Assembly (NCBI RefSeq): GCF_018283645.1 | Contig: NZ_JAGSXH010000024.1 | Span: 1-64,000, forward strand | Reading direction: 5' to 3' | DNA length: 64,000 bases | DNA from: Actinocrinis puniceicyclus | GTDB taxonomy: Bacteria; Actinomycetota; Actinomycetes; Streptomycetales; Catenulisporaceae | Shown here: piece after piece, positions 52,869 through 63,800 of the stretch | Layout of the letters: every line of letters begins with the position of its first letter | How positions within the stretch are numbered: the stretch's first letter is position 1 | The notes under the pieces: model-generated | What the model saw: the letters and a program-made list of their open reading frames with translations, nothing else | Databases searched by the model: none | Told to the model about the DNA's origin: nothing | Position numbers and translations under genes: made by a program

Positions 52869-55800
52869 TCAAGACGCCCTCAGCGCCATCGGTCGATACC
52901 TGACCGTGCCCGTCGTGGCCGGAGGCGCGGCCGTGTTGATCAGGTACTGCTGGGCGAGTTGCTGGTAGTAGGCCGTGCTCGGCAGGACGTTGCCGTTCGA
53001 ATCCGTCCACAGATACGCCGGGTTGACCGTTGTTCCCGCGTCGGTGCCGGTGCTGCTGAGGGCCGCGGCGAAGTCGATCACTCCGTCCGCGTTGCCGGCC
53101 GCGTAGCTGTCGGACGTGCCGAGAATCCAGTTATTGACATACTCGCGCACCTGTTCCTGCGCGGCGGTCAGGCCCGTGTTCGAGTTCGCGCCCGGGTCTG
53201 GCGGGATGGTGGCGATGTATACCGTCAGCAGGCCGGCCAAGTTGTTGATGTTGACGCTGTAGTCGGTCACGTCATCGGTGTAGTAGTGCCGGACCTGCTG
53301 GCTGAGTGCGGCCAGTTTGTTCTCGATGTCGCCCGCGGTGTCCCCGGCGAGGATGTCGGCGGTCCCGGTGGAGATCAGGACGGTGCGTACGTTCGCGTTG
53401 TCGAGGATGTAGCGGTCCGCCGGGTTCATCGCGTTGAGTGGTGAGTACTGATTCGAGGAACCGGACAGCGCGGGCAGCAGGTTGTTGCCCGCCGTCCAAC
53501 TGTTCTGGCCCTCGTTCAGCACGCCGTAGGGCACGGTGCCGTTGTTCTGGCTCTGGTTCGCGAGCGCGGCCGCGATGTCGTCGGACAGGTGGCTCTTGCC
53601 GTTCCCGGCCGCCGTGTCGGAGTTGATCGTCTGGTCTCCGAACAGCACCAGCGATCCGGAGGTGGCCCCCGGGGCGAGCACGTCCACGCCGGTGAGGTAG
53701 GGCTGGTAGGACATGGTCACCGTGTAGTTGGTCGCCGCGGTGTCGGTGGTGTGGTCGCCGGTGTTCTGCGCCGTGGCGTACGAGGTGGTCTGTGCCGCCG
53801 CGTGTGCCGGGCTGTTGTTGACCGTGCCGCCCAGGTCGATGCTCACCAGCAGCGTCGACTGCTGCGGGACGGTGAGCGTGACCGGGTCGCTGACGATCTC
53901 GCCGCCGGCGGGCAGCGTGATGCTCGCGTTGTTGTTGAACGTCACCGGGACCGGCGCTGCTGAGGCGTTCGCCCCGCCCGCGGTGGGGTCCTGGAGCGCG
54001 ACCGACACGTGCAGGAAGGACGCGGCCGCCGTGCCGAGTGCGTTGGACAAATGCAGGCGCACCTTGCCGCCGCTGGACCCATTGCCCACGGTGACGGTGA
54101 CCGGCAGCCGCAGGGTCTGGTTGACCCAGGTGCCCATGGTCGAATCCTGTTTCGCCGCGAAGCTGCCGGTCCAGTTGGATGACAGCGAACTGTCGGTGTA
54201 GGACGAGGCGCGGATGCCGATGCCCATGATGTGCAGTGCCGCCACTCCGGGCAGGGTCTTGTTCGTCACCACCGGAAGCGAGATCGAAGTGATCGCCTGT
54301 CCCGGGCAGACGAGCGGGACGCTGATGGCGTAGAACTTCGGCGCCTTGGTGTCCTGGCCGGCTCCGGGCAGGTTGCGGTGCGGGAACGTGATGTCCGCCG
54401 CCGAGGCCGGACCGCTGACCCAGTCCGGGACCTGGTCGAGGGTGTACGCCTGGGCGCTCGACTGGCCGCACGTCCCGGCGTAGGTGATCTGGCCGGTCGC
54501 GCCGGTCACCGCGCCCATGGTGCCGAAGGCCAGGAACTCGACCGCGTTGCCGGTGTTCGCGTAACCGCTGGACGGCACGGTGACGGTCTGCCCGGAGGAA
54601 AGGATGTTGTCGCCGGTGCCCACAGCGTAGGCGGGCACGTACATCGGCGCGCCGTTGACGGTGATCGGGTTGTGCGTGGTCGAGGTGCTGGCGTTCCAAC
54701 CGGCGGCGGCCAGATCCCCAGCCGAGAAGCTGTTGCCGTAGCCGTCCGCGTCGGCGGCGCCGTGGTTGCTGTCCGAGCTGATCGCGATGTTGTTCAGGCA
54801 GTTGGTCAGGTTGTTGATGGCGCAGGTGGCGCTCATCGGGGCGAGCCGCAGCGCGTCGATCCCGGCCTGGTAGCCGCCCGAGGCGGCGTTCTTGCCGGTG
54901 ATCGTCAGCGTCACCGTGTGCAGGCCCGCGGACAGTTGCACCGGGTTGCCGTTGTTGTCCTTGACGGTGCCGAAGTCCTGGTAGCGGGTCGTGACGTGGC
55001 TGCTGGACGCGTCGAAGCCGGACAGCAGCGGCGAGTACGCGTTCGTTGACTGGTCCAGCGTCAGGTTGTACTTGCCGTAGTCGCCGGATTGGGTCAGGTT
55101 CGCACCGAAGTCCCAGTACCCGGCCTTCGGCAGGTAGAAGCTGAGGGTGGCCGAGTCGCCGACGGCGACGCTGCCGCTGCCGTTGGCGAGCATGGCCTGC
55201 TTGCCGTCCGCGAAGACGATGTAGCAGCAATTGGACTGGGCGATGATCGAGGCGCCGGCCGTGACGGTGGCGGTGGCGGCGGGGACCGTGACGGTGTTGC
55301 CGTTGCATGTGTTGATTGCGCAGCCGTTGACGAGCTGGTCACCGTACACGTAGACCGGCGATGTGAGCCCGGCGTAGAACAGGTACGTGGTCTCGGCCGA
55401 GGTGTTGGCTGCTTGGTCCACGGCCTTGACGAACAGGCGATGCGGTCCGACGGTCAGCGGCGCGAAGGAGACCGTGGCGGGCCCACCGACCGATACGGCT
55501 GCGGCCCAGTAGGTCTTGGCGGGGGTGATGGTGCCCCCGCTCCAGGTCGGGGGAAGCGAGGCCGGGTTGTAAACCGTGGTGCCCAGGTCGTTGTCGAGGG
55601 CGAACATGTACCCGGAGACGTTGTCCGTACCGTTCACGGTCATGGTGAATGACCCGGTGTCGGTGTAGGCGGCGCCGAACTGGTTCGCCGGGAACTGCGG
55701 CGACTCGACGCCGGGAGCCTGAGGAGTGGAGGTGTCGACAGTGAACAACTGCCACGGCGACCAGCCCGACCACTGCCCACCGTCTTGGCTTTCGGTCACG

Positions 55801-57611
55801 CCGCGCCACGCATAGGTGCCGTCCGGCAGGTTGCCGGAGTAGGTGTAGGCGCCGCCGGTGGCGGTGTAGGAGGTGAACAGGGAGTTGGCCACGTTGGTGG
55901 TGTTGGTGCCGTTGGCCCAGTTCCAGATCTCGTAGCCGCTGCGCACGTTCTCGCCGTCGGTGTCGCCGCCGAGCGCGCTCATGGTGACGTAGCCGGAGGT
56001 GGCGAAGAACGTGCCGCTGTTCGTGATGCCGGGCGTCGTGGTGTAGGTGCCGGACAGGTACGGGGCACGGAAGTACGTGATCGAGATGGTCGCGCCGCCC
56101 CCTGAGGCGAACTGCTTCCACTGGGAGTTGTCGCTCTCGTTGGGGGCGCGCACCACGAAGGTGATGTCGGGCCAGTCGCCTGAGGCGGCCGACTGGGCGG
56201 CGTCGAGCATGTTGAAGGCGAGCGTGCCGGGGCTGACGGTGCCTGAGCTGGTCTCGTAGCTGGTCCGTTCGTCCTGCTTGACGTTCGGGAGGGGCTGGTT
56301 GGACCAGTTCAGGTCGGCCGAGTTCCAGCCGTTGTTGACTGGGCGGGTGCAGTCGTACAGATCCACAGGTGTGGCTGACGAGGACGCGGCCCAGTCGTCG
56401 TTGATGTACATGGTCGCGGCGGTCACGGTGGCCCCGCCGATGCCGCTGGTGCCGGTTGAGCCGCCGGTGTTCATGTTGTAGAAGGTGCGGGCCACCTCCC
56501 CGGCGCCACCCGGCCAGTTGTCGTAGCCGACTCGCGGGTGGTCGCCGGTAGCGGTGGAGGTGGAGTCGTAGATATTCCAGCCGTTGGAGGAGACGCGGGC
56601 CCAATGCAACTGGCTGGGGTTACCGGACCAGGCCGGGTCGATGTACACCGGGTACTTCGTGTCGGAGGCGCCGAGCAGCGTCCGGTCCGGGGTGAGCGTC
56701 TCGCTGCCGGTCGCGGCCGCGACCTGGACGCGGGCCACGTGATCGCCCGAGTTCGGGGCGGTGGCCGCCGAACTCTTGAGGGTTGAACCCGTGGCGGCCG
56801 TCGCGGCCGATGCGGGCGCGCCGTTGGCGCCCGCCGAGTCCCACATGGTGGCGGTGTCGGTGTGGAAGACGGTCGTCCCGGAAGCGTCCGTGGCCGCGGC
56901 GCCACCGTCCTGCGTGCTTGACAGGTTCACGCCGACGGCCTTCACGGCGAGTGTCAGCGTGTCGAGCGTCGGGTTGGCTGCCGCGGCCGCGCTGTGAACC
57001 ACGAGCAGTTGGCTGAAGCCGCCTGCGTTCGCGGTCAGTTGCAGGTCCACTTCGGGCAGCACGTCCGGGTACGTCGCGGTGGCGCCGGAGAGCGTCGGGG
57101 CGGGCAGCGCGCTGGGAAAGGTGAACGACAGTGTGCTCGTGCCCTGCGTCAGCGTGGCCATGGGGCCGTCGCCGCCGTCGGAGAATGCCACGCCGGTGGC
57201 GGTCGCTGCCGGGCGGATGGTTCCGTCGGTCCGCACGGACAGGGTGGTGTCGATGGGTACCCACGCGCCGTTCTGCTTCGTGCGCACGGGCGCGGAGGTC
57301 TGCGTCCGGGTGAGGGAACCGTCCGGGTTGGCGGTGACCAGCGTGCCTGTGTCGGTCTCAGCGTCCACGGTCACCGGCGAACCCGTCGTCTTGGCCTTGG
57401 CCGAGGCAGCGGTTTCCGCAGCGATCACCGTCGGGTCCACCTGCGTGGCCGGGAAGTCGGGCGGTGTCGGCGCGGCGGTGTCGGCGCGCGCCACGCCCGC
57501 GCCCGCCGTGATCGTGCCGGCGACCAGCGCGGCTGCGAGCAGGACGGCGCTGACGCGCGTCCGTGCTGGATTCGCTGTCAGTTGAGTGCGGGTTCGTCGA
57601 TGTGCGTGCAT
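52869..57611 (-). CDS. Giant secreted protein with DNRLRE-like repeats and degenerate SGNH-like C-terminus
   Basis: 1,580 residues from ATG 57611 (GGAGGGAAGGGG upstream). Signal peptide (about 20-44, Ala-Arg-Ala). Residues about 50-310 match the N-terminal region of actinobacterial DNRLRE/LamG/RHS-type secreted proteins (AWVPIDTTLSVRTDGTI, DVLPEVDLQLTANAGG). A DNRLRE-like part follows (about 335-530), then beta-sandwich modules with Cys pairs. The C-terminal region (about 1315-1570) has the SGNH layout: LVLFGDQTINSD, STGTADILAGDT, DGVIDFAAAL, WTDSNGNVLPS. But GDS has become GDQ (Gln1327), GxND has become GTAD, and the catalytic His is absent. It is divergent from the RHS gene. A surface-binding role is more likely than hydrolysis. 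Confidence 0.85.
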   Translation of the reverse strand: MHAHRRTRTQLTANPARTRVSAVLLAAALVAGTITAGAGVARADTAAPTPPDFPATQVDPTVIAAETAASAKAKTTGSPVTVDAETDTGTLVTANPDGSLTRTQTSAPVRTKQNGAWVPIDTTLSVRTDGTIRPAATATGVAFSDGGDGPMATLTQGTSTLSFTFPSALPAPTLSGATATYPDVLPEVDLQLTANAGGFSQLLVVHSAAAAANPTLDTLTLAVKAVGVNLSSTQDGGAAATDASGTTVFHTDTATMWDSAGANGAPASAATAATGSTLKSSAATAPNSGDHVARVQVAAATGSETLTPDRTLLGASDTKYPVYIDPAWSGNPSQLHWARVSSNGWNIYDSTSTATGDHPRVGYDNWPGGAGEVARTFYNMNTGGSTGTSGIGGATVTAATMYINDDWAASSSATPVDLYDCTRPVNNGWNSADLNWSNQPLPNVKQDERTSYETSSGTVSPGTLAFNMLDAAQSAASGDWPDITFVVRAPNESDNSQWKQFASGGGATISITYFRAPYLSGTYTTTPGITNSGTFFATSGYVTMSALGGDTDGENVRSGYEIWNWANGTNTTNVANSLFTSYTATGGAYTYSGNLPDGTYAWRGVTESQDGGQWSGWSPWQLFTVDTSTPQAPGVESPQFPANQFGAAYTDTGSFTMTVNGTDNVSGYMFALDNDLGTTVYNPASLPPTWSGGTITPAKTYWAAAVSVGGPATVSFAPLTVGPHRLFVKAVDQAANTSAETTYLFYAGLTSPVYVYGDQLVNGCAINTCNGNTVTVPAATATVTAGASIIAQSNCCYIVFADGKQAMLANGSGSVAVGDSATLSFYLPKAGYWDFGANLTQSGDYGKYNLTLDQSTNAYSPLLSGFDASSSHVTTRYQDFGTVKDNNGNPVQLSAGLHTVTLTITGKNAASGGYQAGIDALRLAPMSATCAINNLTNCLNNIAISSDSNHGAADADGYGNSFSAGDLAAAGWNASTSTTHNPITVNGAPMYVPAYAVGTGDNILSSGQTVTVPSSGYANTGNAVEFLAFGTMGAVTGATGQITYAGTCGQSSAQAYTLDQVPDWVSGPASAADITFPHRNLPGAGQDTKAPKFYAISVPLVCPGQAITSISLPVVTNKTLPGVAALHIMGIGIRASSYTDSSLSSNWTGSFAAKQDSTMGTWVNQTLRLPVTVTVGNGSSGGKVRLHLSNALGTAAASFLHVSVALQDPTAGGANASAAPVPVTFNNNASITLPAGGEIVSDPVTLTVPQQSTLLVSIDLGGTVNNSPAHAAAQTTSYATAQNTGDHTTDTAATNYTVTMSYQPYLTGVDVLAPGATSGSLVLFGDQTINSDTAAGNGKSHLSDDIAAALANQSQNNGTVPYGVLNEGQNSWTAGNNLLPALSGSSNQYSPLNAMNPADRYILDNANVRTVLISTGTADILAGDTAGDIENKLAALSQQVRHYYTDDVTDYSVNINNLAGLLTVYIATIPPDPGANSNTGLTAAQEQVREYVNNWILGTSDSYAAGNADGVIDFAAALSSTGTDAGTTVNPAYLWTDSNGNVLPSTAYYQQLAQQYLINTAAPPATTGTVRYRPMALRAS

Positions 57612-57720
57612 GGACCGATCAGGCCCCTTCCCTCCCCGGCGCGGCACCCCGTGGCGCCCTTGGCCGCCATTCTTGCCAGCACCGCCGACAGCGGCCATGA
57701 CGGGAAGCCGCCATCGACGG

Positions 57721-57760
57721 CTGATATGCCTGGTTTGATCATAGATTCGCTCTATATCAG
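57721..57760. promoter_or_regulatory. Spaced dyad in the divergent SGNH-like/RHS promoter region
   Basis: CTGATAT (57721-57727) and ATATCAG (57754-57760) are perfect arms 26 bp apart, in the AT-richest part of the 274-bp gap. Between them lies TTGATCATAGATTCG. Likely a shared control site for both genes; no regulator gene is nearby. Confidence 0.4.
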
Positions 57761-57885
57761 GCTACTGCCTTTATGGAAACGTTATTGATTTCTCACGAGT
57801 CACTCGCCTACCTTGTGCTCTGGATGCGGTATCGCAGGGGGGCGATTCACCTCCACCCGCATCGGGGCTGGGAGGGGAACTCATC

Positions 57886-60800
57886 GTGCAGTTCTACCGG
57901 AGGGCGCGTCGGCGCTCTGGCCGACGACTCGTTCGCGTTTCAGCTCTGTCCTGCGCGTTCACCCTCGCGGTCACGCTGACCGCCGGTGCGGCGCAAGCCA
58001 TGCCCGCGCCGGCGGCGAAGAGCATTCCCGCGCCACCACCGATCCCGGCCGAGAAACAGATCCCTTACTCGTTGCAGAGTCCGGGTAAAGCCAGGGCACT
58101 GCCGTCGTTCCCGAAATTCGACCCGACGGTCGACTCCAGGCTGCCTGCCGCGGGCTCCGCCACGGTGGACCTGAACGCCGCCACGCCGGCACCTAGGGCC
58201 GACGGGGCGTTCCGCACACCGTCAACGAACTCTGCGATCGCGCCCAAGCGGGCGGGGACGCTGCCCGTACTGGTCGGCCGGCCCGCCGCCGGCGCGAAGT
58301 CCACGGCGCCATCCGGCCCGTCCCGGGTCGCCGTGACGCTGACCGATCAGAAGAGCGCGCAGGCCGCCGGTATCCACGGGATCCTGTTCACGCTCGCGGT
58401 GGCGCCCGGGTCCACCGGCACCGGGCCGGTGACCGTGTCGGTGGATGATTCGACGTTCTCTGCGGCGTTCGGCGGGGACTACGCCGCGCGCCTGCACCTG
58501 GTGCGCCTGCCCTCCTGCGCCCTGACCACACCCCGACTGGCCGCCTGCCAGGTCCAGACCCCGATCGCCGCGTTGGGCCGCGACCCGCTCAGCGCCCGCA
58601 TCGACCTCGGCGCACATGCCACGGTGAAGTCGCACACGACGGCGGTGGCCGCACACCCGATTCCCGCCGCATCCCCCGGCGCGGTGGTGCTGGGCCTGAC
58701 ATCAGGCAGCAGCGGACCGTCCGGCACCTACGCCGCCACGCCGCTCTCGCCGGCGGGCACGTGGTCGATGGGAGGAAACACCGGCTCGTTCGACTACTCC
58801 TACCCGATCCAGGTGCCGGCTGCGATCGGGGGCGGGGCGCCGAACGTGGACCTGTCCTATGACTCCTCCAGCCAGGACGGGCGCACCGAGGGCACGAACA
58901 ACCAGTCCTCGTGGATCGGCGACGGCTGGAGTTCGACCGAGAGCTACGTCGAGCGCAGCTACGAGAACTGCTCGGACGAAACGACGAGCGGAGCGCCCCA
59001 GTACTCCGGTGACGAGTGCTGGGCCGGGCAGGTGCTCACCCTCTCACTCAACGGCGAATCGACCCAGATCGTCTACGATGCCGGCGCCAAGACCTTCCGT
59101 CCCGTCAACGACTCGTCGACCACGAAGATCGAGCAGCTGACCAACTGCACGAACGGCACGTACAACAACGAGTGCTGGCGGGTGACAGAGAACGGCACCC
59201 AGTACTATTTCGGCCTGAACCGCTTGCCCGGCTGGGCTTCCGGCGACACTGCCTCGCAGTCCGCCTGGACGGTGCCGGTCTACTGCGGTCCCGACGTTCC
59301 GACCTGCACCTCCAGCAACTTCGCCAGTTCCTCGAAGTTGATGGGCTGGCGCTGGAATCTGGACTACGTCGTCGACGTGCATGACAATGCAGCGGCCTAC
59401 TACTACACCGCCGAGCTCAACAACTACGGCGCGGACATGCAGACCACGCCGGTCAAGTACACCCGCGGCGGGTACCTGAACCGGATCGACTACGGCATGA
59501 CCGCCTCGACGGTCTATTCCACCGCCGCGCCGGAGCGGATCGTCTTCAACACCGCCGAGCGCTGCATCCCGGGCACGCCGAGCGGCAATACGTGCGCTGA
59601 TTCGCAGTTCACCGTGGCGGACGCCTCCTACTGGCCGGACGTGCCTATCGACCAGGACTGCTGGACGCTGAACACCTCCTCCTGCCCGAACCACGGCCCG
59701 ACCTTCTGGTCCCGCAAGCGCCTTACCTCGATCGTCACCCAGGTCCAGGTCGGCGGCGCCACCAAGCAGGCCGACGAGTACGACTTCACCCAGACCTTCC
59801 CGGACGGCGGTGACCACGCGCCGACCCTGTGGCTGGACTCGATCCTGCACACGGGCCTGGACACCACCGCCGGCGCCACGACGAGCGTCCCTGACCCGCC
59901 GGTCTCCTTCGACCCGCCGCTGCAACTGCCCAACCGGGTCGGCACGATCCCGAGCGTGCCGGTGATGTACCACGACCGGATCCACGACATCAAAACCGAG
60001 ACCGGTGCCAAGATCACGGTGTCGTATAACCCGACCACGTGCACCACATCCAACGTACCGTCGGATCCGTCCACGAACACGATGCCGTGCTTCCCGGTGT
60101 ACTGGACGCCCTACGGGGCGGCCGGCCCCGAGCTCGACTGGTTCCAGAAGTACACGGTGCAACAGGTAGAGACCCAGGACCAGAACAACACCAATCCGGA
60201 CGGCAGCTATCCGGACCTGCTGACCACGTATAAATATGACGGCGGCGCCGCCTGGCATTACGACGACAACGAGGTCGTCAAATCAAAGAACCGCACCTAC
60301 GGGCAGTTTCGCGGCTACGCGACCGTGGAGACGGTCACCGGCAACCCGAACGTCTTCCATCTGACCAACGGCACGAAGGTCTACGACCAGCAGTCGCTGA
60401 CTAAGACCACGTATCTGCGCGGCATGGATTCCGATACGCCGACCGGTACCGGCGGTACCGCCGTGACTGTCACGTCGCTGGACGGCAAGTACTCGGTCAC
60501 TGACAGCAACGCCCTGGCGGGTAAGCCCTTCGAGACTGACACCTACACCGACGCCACCGGCACGACTCTCTACTCCGCCGCGGTCAACGCTCCGACGATC
60601 ATCGGTCCGACCGCGACGCGCACCCGCACCGGACTGCCGCCGCTCACGGCCCAGATGGTGCGCACCGCGAACACCTACACGCGCACCGCCGTCTCCTACA
60701 GCCCCGGCTGGCGGTACACCGAGACCGACGACTTCTACAACACCACCCTCGGCACGGCCACCACCGGCAACCCGATCCAGGCGGATGACCGCGGCGAGAT

Positions 60801-63800
60801 CGCCGACCCGCACAACATCCCCAAGTGCACCTGGACCCGCTACATCGAGAGCGCCGACGGGACGCTCGTGCTGCCGGCCGAAGTCATCACCAACGCCCAG
60901 GACTGCACCGCCGCCGGCGCCACCCCGACCGGCCCGCTGATCTCCGACGCGCGTACCTCGTACGACAGCAACGCGTTCACGTGGGACGGGACGAGCCCCG
61001 CCGGAACCGCGCCCACCAAGGGCGACGTGACTGCGACTGAGCAGGCGGTCGGTCCGACCGGCGCGGTGACGGCCTCGGCGTTCGTGACGATGGCCACCAG
61101 CAGTTACGACACGTACGGCCGCGTCATCTCCGTCACGCGGACCCCGAACTCCTCCGCCCCGAACGGCAGCTCGCTCGCGCAGATCACCACCACGAGTTAC
61201 TCCCCGGCCAGTGGCGCACTGCCGACCCAGGTGCAGACGCAGACCCAGGTGACGCCCGGCGCGAGCATGAACCCGTGCACCGCCCCCGCCTGCCAGAGCG
61301 CCACCACCACGATGGACCCGGTGCGCGCCCTGCCCACCGAGAAGATCGACGCCGCGGGCCTGAAGACCGACTACACCTACGACGCGCTCGGCCGGGTGAC
61401 CGCGGTATGGCTGCCCAACGAGGCCAAGTCCGCAGGCATGTCGGCGAACTACACCTATTCCTATACGCTCTCGCAGACCGCCCCCGAGGTCGTCACGACC
61501 AACCGGCTGCTGGAGAGCGGTGGCTACGTCTCCTCCGAAACTCTCTACGACGCGATGCTGCGCACCCGCGAAACCCAGCAGACCTCGGAGAACTCAAGCA
61601 ACACCGTGTCGGACACCCAGTACAACTCGCTGGGCAAGCCGGTGCTCACCGAGAACGCCTACAACGTCGCGGGCAGCCCGAGTACCGTGCTGGTGACCAA
61701 CGTGCCGCAAGGCAGCATCCCCGACGCCAGCGTCACCGACTACGACGCCATGGCCCGCCCGGATCTGGCGACCGAGGAGCATGACGGGGCGAAGAGCTGG
61801 ACGACGACCACCGCCTACGCGGGCGACCACACCACCGTCATCCCGCCCTCGGGCGGCATGACCCAGACCACGTACACCGACGCCCGTGGCCAGACCAGCG
61901 AACTGGACCAGTACACCTCCGCGCCCACGCTCTCCGGCACCGCGCAGTCGGGATTCACCGTCACCGGCGGCACCACAAACGTGACGAAGTACACGTACAC
62001 GGCCTCCGCCAAGCAGGCCACCGTCACCGGCCCCGACAGTAAGGTGTGGTCGTTCACCTACGACCTTTCCGGCCGCAAGACCCAGCAGAGCGACCCCGAC
62101 GCCGGCGCGAGCACCCACGCGTACGACGACGCGGGCAACCTGGTGTCAACCACCGACTCGCGCGGCATCGAACTCGACTACACCTACGACCTGCTCGGCC
62201 GCAAACTCACCGCGACCGACAAGCACGCCGCCGGATTCGAATACGCCTCATGGCTCTACGACACCCTCCAGGTCGGCAAGCTGACCTCCTCCACCCGGTA
62301 CGTGTCGGGCGTCACCGGCGGCTACACCGTGGCGAGCACCGGATACACGAGCCTTGGCAAACCCGTCGGTACGACGATCACACTGCCGAGTGTCGAGTCG
62401 CCCCTGCCCACCACATACACCACCACTTACTCCTACTCGACCAACGACCAGCTGATGACCGGGCAGACCGACCCGCGCACCGTCGGGCTCAGCGGGGAGG
62501 CGCTGACCTACGGCGTCGACACGCTCGGCAACCCCGTCGACACCTCCAGCGGCAGCTGGACGTACGTGACCGGGACCGTCTACACGAACTACGGCGAACC
62601 CTCTCGGCTCACTCTCGGCCCGTCCACCAACCCCGCGTATGTGACCTACACGTACGACGATGAGACCCGCCGCCTCACTGACGTGCTGACCAGCCGCACC
62701 CAGGCGCCCGGCCCCACGGTCGACGACACCTCCTACACCTACGACCCGGCCGGCAACCCGACGTCCACCACCGATAAGCAGTCGGAGACCGGCAATACGG
62801 TCACCGACACCCAGTGCTACCAGTACAACCCGCTCGACGAGCTGACCCGGGCATGGACCGACACCGCCGGCGTCAACTCGGCCGGCGTCGGCGGCGTCGG
62901 TGGCTGCAAGACCACCACCCCGTCCTCGGCGACGCTCGCCACCGGCACAGCCGCGTACTGGCAGTCCTATGCCTACGACGCGACCGGCGACCGGCGCACC
63001 GAGACCGATCACACCGCCACCACCTCCACCACGACCACGTACACCAACGGCGGGACGCCCTCCGCGAGCTGCGCCAACACGTCGGTCCAGCCGCACGCGC
63101 TGACCTCGGTTTCGACCGGCACCGCGACCACGAGCTTCTGCTACGACAAGCTCGGCGACACCGTCTCGCGTACCCCGTCCACCGGTAGCGCCCAGACCCT
63201 CGCCTGGGATGACGAGGACCACCTGCAGTCCGTGACCCAGAGCACGAACATCACCGGCTACCTCTACGACGCGGACGGCAACCAGCTGATCCGCCGCGAC
63301 CCCGGGCAGACCACCCTGTTCGCCGGGGACACCGAGATCGTCGTCAACACCGCCGTCACCCCGCACACGCTGCTCGGCGCCGTGCGCAGCTACCACATCG
63401 GCGGCACCGGCCCCGTCATCGCCGTGCGGTCCTCGCTGCCCGGCAAGAGCGGCGTCGACTACCAGCTGACCGACTCGCACGCCACCGCCACCCTGGAGAT
63501 GGACACCAACACCCAGGCCGTCTCCCGCACCCAATACGCCCCCTACGGACAGGTCCGGGGCACCGCGAGCAGCAGCTGGATCGACCCCACCCGCGGCTAC
63601 CTCGGCCAGCCCGCCGACACCAGCACCGGCTACACCGACCTCGGCGCCCGCAAGTACGACCCCACCCTCGGCCGCTTCATCAGCATCGACCCCGTCCTGG
63701 AAACCGGTGACTCGCGACAGCTCGGCGGCTACACCTACGCCGCCGACAACCCCAGTACCGGTGCCGACCCCAACGGCCTGCGCGCTATGGGCGACGCACC